Assembly (NCBI GenBank): GCA_016303235.1
Contig: JAEDMB010000117.1
Location: forward strand, 1-5,996
Direction of reading: 5' to 3'
Origin: Oscillospiraceae bacterium
GTDB lineage: Bacteria; Bacillota; Clostridia; Oscillospirales; Ruminococcaceae
Length of the DNA stretch: 5,996 nt
The position numbers were made by a program, and so were the translations under genes. Below, one piece after another: positions 1 through 4,989 of this stretch; within the stretch, counting starts at the first letter, position 1, and every line of letters begins with the position of its first letter. The notes under the pieces were generated by a model. That model saw nothing but the letters and a program-made list of their open reading frames with translations, was not told the origin of the DNA and ran no database searches.

Positions 1-22
1 CAATTGGCTGCACTTTGCTCTT

Positions 23-271
23 TTAAATAAAAATCTTTTTTGCGTTCACTATAATTCTTTTATTAATATTGTTGCATTTGATATTTATAATAAACATTGC
101 AATATTTAATATGCTCAATACAAGCATTGGAAGGGCAACCAAAATTATTCCAGTCAACATTGACATTAATGGAATCGTATCACTATCCCCCGGTATAGAA
201 AACCAAACACCATAATAAATTCCTATAATTGGCATTGGTAAGTAAAACAAAACATTCAATATTTTTTTCAA
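23..271 (-). CDS. Small two-helix membrane protein of unknown family
   Basis: An 82-residue protein that I do not recognise. It starts with MKKI, then has a hydrophobic segment at about residues 5-27, a short polar loop containing GDSD (about 28-31), and a second long hydrophobic segment at about 35-63. The tail is basic (K and R rich, about 65-80). Positive charge at both ends predicts a helical hairpin in the cytoplasmic membrane with both termini inside. The start is TTG at 269-271, chosen because AGGAGG lies 7 bases upstream and a consensus promoter lies further up. It is transcribed away from the cyclotransferase-like gene. No catalytic motif is visible. Small size and strong expression signals would fit a regulatory or toxin-like membrane peptide, but nothing in the sequence proves this. 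Confidence 0.7.
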   Translation of the reverse strand: MKKILNVLFYLPMPIIGIYYGVWFSIPGDSDTIPLMSMLTGIILVALPMLVLSILNIAMFIINIKCNNINKRIIVNAKKIFI

Positions 272-278
272 TTTTGCT

Positions 279-284
279 CCTCCT
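279..284 (-). promoter_or_regulatory. Strong ribosome binding site for the TTG start
   Basis: On the minus strand this reads AGGAGG, then 7 bases (AGCAAAA), then TTG. The match to the Shine-Dalgarno consensus decides the non-ATG start of the small membrane protein. Confidence 0.8.
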
Positions 285-324
285 AAAGTTTCTATTTACA
301 GCAGTGTTCACACAACTTTTAATT

Positions 325-353
325 ATTATACTTCATTTACATCAAAAAGTCAA
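325..353 (-). promoter_or_regulatory. Consensus sigma-A promoter for the membrane protein gene
   Basis: On the minus strand the -35 box is TTGACT (348-353) and the -10 box is TATAAT (325-330), separated by exactly 17 bases. This differs from the housekeeping consensus at one base. It would drive the gene at 23-271 with a leader of roughly 45-50 bases. On the plus strand the same stretch offers only a weak TATACT (327-332) without a good -35 box for the divergent gene. Confidence 0.8.
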
Positions 354-374
354 TCTTCAGAAAGGAATAAATTT

Positions 375-809
375 ATGAAATCATATATAGCTTACGGAAG
401 CAATACAAATCTAATTTCAATGGCAATCAGATGTCCTGATGCAAAATATATTTGCAAATCAAAGCTTGAAAATTACAAACTCGCCTTTAAAGGTACAGAA
501 AATTATTCATATCTGACAGTAATTCCGGACGAAAATTCAACGCTTGATGTTATGATATGGGCGGTAAGTGATTCTGATGAAACGGCTCTTGACAGATACG
601 AAGACTGTCCGGAATTGTACAGCAAGAAATATATTCCTGTAAATATAAACGGCGAATCGGTAAATGCTCTTATTTATATAATTAATAATGGCTTTGAAAA
701 AGCTCTTCCAAGTGAGGAATATTTCAACGAAGTTCTTGACGGATACATTGAAAACGGTCTTGAAACTGAACCGCTTTTTCAGGCTATGTTTGACACGAAA
801 ACGATATAA
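375..809 (+). CDS. Gamma-glutamylcyclotransferase-like (AIG2/GGCT fold) protein
   Basis: A 144-residue protein of usual length for small bacterial gamma-glutamylcyclotransferase-like proteins. It has the family's N-terminal YGSN loop (residues 7-10, within YIAYGSNTNL), which binds the gamma-glutamyl group, and the central LDRYED segment (72-77). Glu76 there sits where the family's general acid/base glutamate is expected. The C-terminal region (about 115-137, with GYIENGLETEPL) is also typical. Family members release 5-oxoproline from gamma-glutamyl amino acids or peptides, but many bacterial relatives have unproven substrates, so the exact reaction is open. AAAGGA lies about 8 bases before ATG. 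It is a single gene, divergent from the membrane protein, with no obvious pathway partner nearby. Confidence 0.8.
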   Translation: MKSYIAYGSNTNLISMAIRCPDAKYICKSKLENYKLAFKGTENYSYLTVIPDENSTLDVMIWAVSDSDETALDRYEDCPELYSKKYIPVNINGESVNALIYIINNGFEKALPSEEYFNEVLDGYIENGLETEPLFQAMFDTKTI

Positions 810-865
810 TATAACTGTAATAGTTGTTATACAACATTTTAATACTGTGCCGTTACTTATTAATG

Positions 866-890
866 TATAATATAGTTGCTTAAAACTATA
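866..890 (+). promoter_or_regulatory. Possible -10 box with adjoining inverted repeat (operator candidate) before the XRE gene
   Basis: A perfect TATAAT (866-871) runs into the inverted repeat TATAGTT (871-877), 6-base gap GCTTAA, AACTATA (884-890). This is 24 bases before the regulator's ATG, a position where a small XRE repressor could bind to control itself. No good -35 box is present 16-18 bases upstream, and A+T-rich DNA makes such matches common, so this is only suggestive. Confidence 0.3.
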
Positions 891-913
891 CTATATATAA
901 AGGCGGTTACATT

Positions 914-1102
914 ATGATTAAAATTCATCTCTCCCGAATGCTCGGTGAAAAAAGAATAACTCAGGCGGAACTCTCCCGTCAGACCGGCATCAGACCTTCA
1001 ACAATAAGTGATATTTATAATGAAATGTCCGAACGTCTGAATGTTGAACACCTCGACAGAATCTGTGAATATCTTGATTGCAGTATCAGTGACCTGATAT
1101 AA
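914..1102 (+). CDS. Short XRE/Cro-CI-type DNA-binding regulator (YozG-like), probably truncated by a nonsense codon
   Basis: A 62-residue helix-turn-helix protein. The opening MIKIHLSRMLGEKRITQAEL and the recognition region TGIRPSTISDIYNE (about residues 24-37) are typical of small YozG-type Cro/CI regulators. The second half (LDRICEYLDCSISDLI, about 47-62) completes the five-helix fold. AAAGGCGG lies 7 bases before ATG. Relatives normally continue after DLI with EYIP and a short basic tail. Here TAA (1100-1102) stands where the Glu codon is expected and the frame then reads YIPNKQKKTGEF, so a GAA-to-TAA change probably shortened the protein. The DNA-binding core is complete, so the product may still work as a repressor. 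Its target is unknown; the inverted repeat at 871-890 is a candidate. Confidence 0.75.
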   Translation: MIKIHLSRMLGEKRITQAELSRQTGIRPSTISDIYNEMSERLNVEHLDRICEYLDCSISDLI

Positions 1103-1180
1103 TATATTCCAAATAAACAGAAGAAAACAGGCGAATTTCTTATTAAGGAATTTCACGGAAATCAGAAAAATAACTCCTGA
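1103..1180 (+). other. Untranslated relic of the XRE regulator's C-terminal tail
   Basis: In frame with the regulator after its TAA, this stretch reads YIPNKQKKTGEF and ends in HGNQKNNS before TGA at 1178-1180. It resembles the tail that follows the helix-turn-helix core in related clostridial proteins, as far as I recall that family. It has no start codon or ribosome binding site of its own, so it is best read as the former 3' end of the gene. Confidence 0.55.
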
Positions 1181-1200
1181 AACGTTTCTGAAAAACTATT

Positions 1201-1249
1201 AAAACGCTCCTAAAAGACAATTTTAAAGGTCTTTCAGGAGCGTTTTTTT
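1201..1249 (+). terminator. Strong rho-independent terminator, possibly two-way
   Basis: AAAACGCTCCT (1201-1211) pairs perfectly with AGGAGCGTTTT (1236-1246). Inside it AAAGAC (1213-1218) pairs with GTCTTT (1229-1234), with one mismatch between the two stems and a 10-base loop. A run of seven T (1243-1249) follows, which ends plus-strand transcripts from the regulator. On the minus strand the hairpin is followed by TTTTAATAG, a weaker U tract, so it may also stop transcripts coming through the CRISPR remnant. Confidence 0.85.
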
Positions 1250-1308
1250 ATTATAAAGTCATTTAAAATTTATCGGTTTTTTTTACGCTCTGTAATTTTT
1301 TCAGCAGT

Positions 1309-1352
1309 TTTTTGTATTTTGCGTGTAAATTTTTTGCATTTTGCGTGTAAAT
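1309..1352. repeat. Two tandem copies of a 22-bp repeat
   Basis: Copies at 1309-1330 and 1331-1352 are identical except for T1315 versus C1337. The unit is five T, G, T or C, then ATTTTGCGTGTAAAT. It lies 34 bp from the leader-distal CRISPR repeat. It has no CRISPR-like stem and the copies abut without spacers, so it is a separate element. Function unknown. Confidence 0.85.
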
Positions 1353-1358
1353 TTACAC
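1345..1358. repeat. 14-bp perfect palindrome, candidate protein-binding site
   Basis: GTGTAAATTTACAC is its own reverse complement. It overlaps the end of the second 22-bp copy; the first copy has only the left half. Palindromes of this type often bind dimeric regulators, but no nearby gene points to one. Confidence 0.5.
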
Positions 1359-1386
1359 TTTTGTCGTTGTTACTTTTTCCGCAAAA

Positions 1387-1475
1387 GGATCACCCCCGCA
1401 TGTGCGGGGAAAAGTTATAAATAATAAGACAACTGATACTATGCGTAGGATCACCCCCACCAACGCGGGGAAAAG
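1387..1475 (-). CRISPR. Relic type I-E CRISPR array: two repeats, one spacer
   Basis: Two 28-bp repeats (1387-1414 and 1448-1475) flank a 33-bp spacer (1415-1447), the spacer size usual for type I-E. On the minus strand the repeats start CTTTTCCCCGC and end GGGGGTGATCC, resembling the Firmicutes I-E repeat known from Streptococcus thermophilus. They differ at five central positions. The left copy has stem-loop CCCCGC-ACAT-GCGGGG. The right copy has CCCCGC-GTTG-GTGGGG, which still pairs through a G-U wobble in minus-strand RNA but has an A-C mismatch in plus-strand RNA. This supports transcription with the cas genes. Cas6e cutting at the stem base would leave a GUGAUCC handle. The spacer has no match I can see inside the window. 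Confidence 0.9.
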
Positions 1476-1519
1476 ACTAAGAAAACAACGAAAAATCGGA
1501 CTTTAAATATTTCAAAGCT
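1476..1519 (-). other. Very short, probably truncated CRISPR leader
   Basis: Only 44 bp separate the cas2 stop from the first repeat. The stretch is A+T-rich and contains an imperfect palindrome, CTTTAAATATTTCAAAG (1501-1517). I see no -35/-10 pair on the minus strand, so the remnant could be transcribed only by read-through from the cas operon. Functional I-E leaders are usually longer. Confidence 0.45.
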
Positions 1520-2307
1520 CTATTTTTCCTTTAACTTCTCAAAAATCCTATAAGTAAGCATACAGTCATCAGATACCCTGTGTAACCGCCCATATTCAAT
1601 CCCTAAATTTTCAGCTACTGATTTAAGGGTATAACTGCGGATATCAAGTATTTCAAACCAAAACTGATATTATGCCCTAAAAGTTCATCATTTCCGCAAA
1701 AATTCAAAAAATCCTCAAGTGCCTTTTCAACAGGCACTCCCCTTTCATTTATTTCCTCCTTTGTGATTCCTGTTAATTCTGTTATTTCCTTTGATATTGT
1801 TTTTCTGCATTTTACAAGTGCTGAATAAGAATCAACGGGCTGACCGTTTTCAATACGCAAAGCACCAATTTCGATTATTTCGTCATCATCAGCAAGTCCC
1901 GTTGTTTCTATATCAATTACAACATAACTCTCTGTCTGTTCAAAAGATTTTTTCTTTTTCTGGGAAAGACTGTCTATATGCTGAATATTTGCCTTTGATG
2001 TCTGCCGGTATTTTTCATTATCGCTGTTATTGTTTATATTATGCCTTACAAGCCTGATACCGTCATAATCGACAGGTTCCCAGTCTGTATTATGTATACG
2101 GAAATCAAGTTTCTGTTCATTGTTTGTACTGTAAGCCATTGATGCACGGCCGTTCTTGATATTTTCGCAAATTCTGTCCCAGACTGCATCACGGATTCTT
2201 GCGTTAAGGTTTCCGACATAAACGCCGGTATCTATTTCTATAAGCCATTTTGTAAGGTCACCACGCAATTTAGGCGGACAGCAACTTATTGTTATAACTA
2301 CCATCAT
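1520..2307 (-). pseudogene. cas2: Cas2e fused to a DnaQ-like DEDDh exonuclease, broken in the exonuclease part
   Basis: Residues 1 to about 90 are a complete Cas2e domain (PPKLRGDLTKWL, DTGVYVGNLNARIRD, DYDGIRLVRH), the structural partner of Cas1e in spacer integration. A K/S-rich linker leads to a DnaQ-like 3'-5' exonuclease domain from about residue 128, with motif ExoI VVIDIETTG (Asp132, Glu134). Cas2-DnaQ fusions are known in some type I-E systems, where the exonuclease trims prespacers. Around codon 217 the frame breaks. GHNISF should be followed by the ExoII Asp, but Gly follows and TAG stops translation at 1615-1617. In another frame, reading resumes at SYTLKSVAENLG, then HRVSDD (the ExoIII His and Asp) and ends at TAG 1520-1522. 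About 30 or more residues between ExoII and this point appear deleted. The product is a 230-residue protein with an intact Cas2 part. Its start overlaps the cas1 stop by four bases (ATGA). Confidence 0.85.
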
Positions 2308-2741
2308 AATTCTTTACCGAAATGGTACTGTTTTCCTGAATCAACAGTATTTTTCTTATCGTCCCAGAGATAAATTGTTTTATTTTCATCGTAATTATCT
2401 TCAGGCACAAGCAGATATTTTATATCTCTTACCATTCTTTCAAGAATATGAGCTTTAGTCATTTCATCTCTGACACGTCGTCTTACAGTTCCCGATATAT
2501 CTTCCGTTTCGCATGATGCTATTTCAAAAGCAACAGGAATTGTTATTTCAGTACCGGGACCGAGAAGAAGAACCGAAATGTTTCCGGAGGGTATATAAAT
2601 CATCCCCTTTTCATCAAGCACAGTAACCGCACTGTCCTGACGGTTTATTTTACATCTTTCGAGATAAAGGAACGTCATTCTGTCGGATATCTGCGGAAGT
2701 TCCTGTATATCGGGCTTTATCATACCTGCTGTATCATTCAT
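2304..2741 (-). pseudogene. cas1: Cas1e with a large in-frame internal deletion
   Basis: Cas1 is the integrase that, with Cas2, inserts new spacers. This open frame encodes 145 residues, while Cas1e proteins are about 300. Residues 1-64 are the N-terminal beta domain (ELPQISDRMTFLYLERCKIN, then SVLLLGPGT). Residue 65 onward jumps straight to the C-terminal helical end (EITIPVAFEIAS, TVRRRVRDEM, ERMVRDIKYLL). The middle of about 150-170 residues, holding the metal-binding Glu, His and Asp of the active site, is absent. The join near 2541-2552 keeps the frame, so a short protein could be made but cannot catalyse integration. GAGGT lies 8 bases before ATG. The gene begins 9 bases after the cas6e stop and overlaps cas2. 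Because the frame is open it could be called a short CDS; I call it a pseudogene because the catalytic core is missing. Confidence 0.85.
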
Positions 2742-2750
2742 AGCATTACC

Positions 2751-3374
2751 TCAGATATGCATTACTGTCAGAAGTCCCATTCCGTAAGCTTTTCCTCTGC
2801 CTATTCCGTTTATGAGTGCATTTCTGAATAATTCCTCATCTGTAACTTCAAGAATGCCTTCATAAGTTACAGAAAGCAAGGATACTGCTCTGCTTTCCTT
2901 TTTATAAAATCTAAGCCATTTGCTCTGAACGACACTGAATGAATCTTCTGACAATGAAAAGCCGTTTTTTGATGACTTTTCCATAAGCCATTTTTTCTGA
3001 TAATCAACAGTTATATGTGCGTATACCTTGCTTTTTTCATTTTTTCTTAAAACAGACTTTGTAGGATTTGCAGTAATGCGGAATCTCCACTTGCTACCGT
3101 TTTTTATTCTTTCAAGGAGTCCGTCATAAGACTTTTTTTCCGCACATACATCATTTTCGCCGAACTGTTGGCAAAAGCTGTCCAAATCCGGTTCTGAACT
3201 GCTCAGAAGAAGAAGAAGATACATTTTTCCGTTAAGGCAGTCAATACGCCATAAATTACGTTTCCTTTCGCCTGTAAAGGCTCTTTCGACAGCACCATGA
3301 AAAATACTCGAAGAACTGAGAGCTTTCATGGTATTTCTGTTATTTAAATTAAGCTGTATTCTTGATAAAAACAT
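2751..3374 (-). CDS. cas6e: Cas6e (CasE/Cse3) CRISPR RNA endoribonuclease
   Basis: A 207-residue protein of normal family length that appears intact. Cas6e cuts the repeat hairpin in pre-crRNA and stays bound to the 3' stem in Cascade. Visible family features are the N-terminal strand FLSRIQLNL, SIFHGAVERAF with the likely catalytic His26, KWRFRITANPTKS (about residues 94-106) of the second ferredoxin-like fold, and the C-terminal glycine-rich loop GIGRGKAYGMGLLTV (about 190-204). The start is ATG at 3372-3374, preceded by GGAG and only 4 bases past the cas5e stop. The repeats at 1387-1475 carry the 6-bp stem such an enzyme recognises. With the rest of the complex broken, processing of local or trans-encoded repeats is the only obvious role left. 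Confidence 0.9.
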   Translation of the reverse strand: MFLSRIQLNLNNRNTMKALSSSSIFHGAVERAFTGERKRNLWRIDCLNGKMYLLLLLSSSEPDLDSFCQQFGENDVCAEKKSYDGLLERIKNGSKWRFRITANPTKSVLRKNEKSKVYAHITVDYQKKWLMEKSSKNGFSLSEDSFSVVQSKWLRFYKKESRAVSLLSVTYEGILEVTDEELFRNALINGIGRGKAYGMGLLTVMHI

Positions 3375-3378
3375 TATC

Positions 3379-3943
3379 TCACTCCAATTCTGCCATAGGA
3401 TTATGTTCTGTATCTTCCGTTGCAGTCATTGCGTAAATATATCCGCAGTCCTTAACATTTCTCCAGCCGAATTTTCTCTGCACAGGGCTGAATGATAACG
3501 GAACATCACGCATTACTGAACCGTTTTCGTCCTTGTCACTGTCTGTAATTATACGGAGCTTTCTGCTTTCTTCATCATATATTTTTTTCTGCCTCCATTC
3601 TTCAAGAAGCCAGGGTTCAGATTTAAGTGCCGTAAGCAAATCGGTTTCACGGATACCCATAACAAGAGGCATAGAAGGAGGACATGAGCGTCTGCCGAGA
3701 AAAAGCGGGTGAGCGGGATTTTTCAGAGCGTTTTCAATTTCTTTGAGCTTATCTGTATCATCACTTTCAAGACCTGCTAAAAATACCGCATCGGCAAGAT
3801 AATAGCGGTTTGTTGTATAGGAATCATTTTTTTTGGCATTTTCAGGAACTGCCGTGTGATAGTCACGCACAAGCTTTCCCTCGTGGTCAGCCCTTATTCC
3901 GAATTTCAGCCTGTTAAGTTCTTCAAGGGAATCTTCAAAGAGC
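3379..3943 (-). pseudogene. cas5: Cas5e (CasD) lacking its N-terminus
   Basis: Cas5e caps the 5' handle of crRNA in Cascade. The frame is recognisable from about 3943 (FEDSLEELNRLKFGIRADHEG) through VRDYHTAV, YYLADAVFLAGLE, PLFLGRRSCPPSMPLVMG and a C-terminal end with RKFGWRNV, stopping at TGA 3379-3381. This is about 188 codons, against roughly 230-240 in the family. The N-terminal strand, the QSWG segment and other early residues, about 55-60 in all, are missing. In its place the frame meets a stop codon and then the remains of cas7, so gene start and ribosome binding site are gone. Initiation at GTG or ATG further in is conceivable but would yield a protein without the RNA-handle-binding start. 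Confidence 0.85.
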
Positions 3944-4411
3944 TATATCTATTGACGGTGATGACTGGAGTGCCTCAACATAAGCTTTTTTATCATTTTC
4001 GCCGTTGGCAATAAGTTCCGCAAGTTTTTCAGCCTGAACAGAGCTTATAAAAAACAATGCATCTGTTACATTTTTTCCGTTTTTGCTCTTTTTGGTTTTA
4101 AGTCCGGCATTTTCGAGAGCTTTAACTGATTCTTTTTCAGCATTTTCATCACTGATTTCCGGAGATATTTTTTTCAGTGAATCCGCAACAAGCTCAATGG
4201 CATATTTTGTTCTGAATCCTGAATTTTTATCGCTGAAAATATCATGAAACATTTCTCTCATAGCATGTTTCCATCACTGGCTTGAAACTCTTGCTCTGTT
4301 TGCACCTCCATATACTGCTGTTTTAGGTCTGCCTGTATCATCACGGTTTATACAGCTCGGCGGAACTGTCTGTATAACATGAAAATCTACATATAATCTT
4401 TTCTTATCCAT
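3935..4411 (-). pseudogene. cas7: Cas7e (CasC/Cse4) with a nonsense codon and missing C-terminal half
   Basis: Cas7e forms the crRNA-coating backbone of Cascade. The start is ATG 4409-4411, sharing one base with the casB stop (TAATG). The first residues are canonical: LYVDFHVIQTVPPSCINRDD, then TGRPKTAVYGGANRARVSSQ. Codon 46 is TGA (4274-4276), where relatives have Ser or Ala before WK; TCA-to-TGA is the simplest change. The frame continues with WKHAMREMF, SGFRTKYAIELVAD and SIDIAL. It then breaks at about 3935-3945, where the family would read DIALFGRM. Roughly 200 C-terminal codons are absent and cas5e sequence follows. Two independent lesions make this gene dead. Restart at Met51 would give a 108-residue fragment lacking most of the RNA-binding surface. 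Confidence 0.88.
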
Positions 4412-4989
4412 TATTTATCTTCTCCCTCATCTTTTTTATTGTTTCTGCAACGGTAAAAATCCCTTGCCCATGAAAGTTTTACTTTAAATGAATACTCATC
4501 TGAACCAAATAAATAAAGCTCTTTTGCAAGACGTGCATAGTCAAGCTTTATACCTTTGTTTTTCAAAAGCTGAATAATTCTTCTCATATTATGAGATATA
4601 TCTTCCTGTGTAACTGATACTGCAACAACATTGAGCCTGTTAATAATACGCTGTTGGTCATCTTCATTTTCAGCAAGCATTGATACTGCATTTCCGAAAG
4701 AAATATCTTTTTTATGCATACTTTCATCACTGCCCTGACAATGAAGTGCATACAGTGTAAGTGCAGTATATACTGCCCATTCAGCAAATGACGGTTCATT
4801 TAATCCGAGAAGTTCTTCGGGTATTCTGTCGAATACAATCCCCCAGAGTTCGGGAAGTTCTCCGACTTTTTTTCCTACGCCACGCCTGAGCTCAGCCATA
4901 ATGCCTTTACCTGCTCCCGTATTTGCTATGCTTTCAAGATAATTTATTTTTCTTTCAGTATAGCTGTATACCATATCACTTCTGCTCAT
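4411..4989 (-). CDS. casB: CasB (Cse2), Cascade small subunit
   Basis: A 192-residue, all-helical Cse2 protein that looks intact. Two Cse2 copies form the belly of type I-E Cascade and stabilise crRNA and the displaced DNA strand. Family hallmarks are GAGKGIMAELRRGVGKKVGELPELW near the N-terminus (seen as GKGIMAELRRGVGK plus PELW), WAVYTALTLYALHCQG in the middle, and the C-terminal LDYARLAKELYLF and KLSWARDFYR segments. I choose ATG 4987-4989, since AGGTG lies 6 bases upstream. An ATG at 4993-4995 and a TTG at 5008-5010 are alternative starts that lack a well-placed ribosome binding site. The start overlaps the casA end by 14 bases and the stop overlaps the cas7 start, indicating translational coupling. 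Confidence 0.88.
   Translation of the reverse strand: MSRSDMVYSYTERKINYLESIANTGAGKGIMAELRRGVGKKVGELPELWGIVFDRIPEELLGLNEPSFAEWAVYTALTLYALHCQGSDESMHKKDISFGNAVSMLAENEDDQQRIINRLNVVAVSVTQEDISHNMRRIIQLLKNKGIKLDYARLAKELYLFGSDEYSFKVKLSWARDFYRCRNNKKDEGEDK

Larger units (their letters stand above)
1103..1519. other. Gene-free stretch between the XRE gene and the cas operon
   Basis: I see no credible coding gene in this stretch. From left to right it holds the lost tail of the regulator, the terminator hairpin, an A+T-rich region with a 22-bp tandem repeat and a palindrome, the two-repeat CRISPR remnant, and a short cas2-array spacer. The plus-side genes and the minus-side cas operon converge here. Confidence 0.7.

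Noticed and set aside
810..831. Inverted repeat TATAAC-10-GTTATA after the cyclotransferase-like gene as a terminator
   Set aside because: The stem is only 6 bp, A+T-rich and lacks a T run, so it is not a credible terminator.
688..870. Frame-shifted open frame overlapping the cyclotransferase-like gene
   Set aside because: Most of it is an alternative frame of a gene with clear family motifs; no start signal.
1364..1491. 8-bp inverted repeat (TCGTTGTT at 1364-1371, AACAACGA at 1484-1491) flanking the array, as mobile-element ends or attachment sites
   Set aside because: Too short for A+T-rich DNA, no target-site duplication and no transposase or integrase in the window.
1791..2057. Open frame of 88 codons on the plus strand inside cas2
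   Set aside because: It lies wholly antisense to the clearly homologous Cas2-DnaQ sequence and has no family-like content or good ribosome binding site.
2304..2741. A new minimal adaptation system using a small Cas1
   Set aside because: All metal-binding active-site residues are gone and neighbouring genes carry the same kind of block loss, so decay is the simpler explanation.
4274..4276. Reassigned TGA codon (TGA read as an amino acid)
   Set aside because: TGA ends casA, cas5, cas6e and cas1 at natural positions, so it acts as a stop here.
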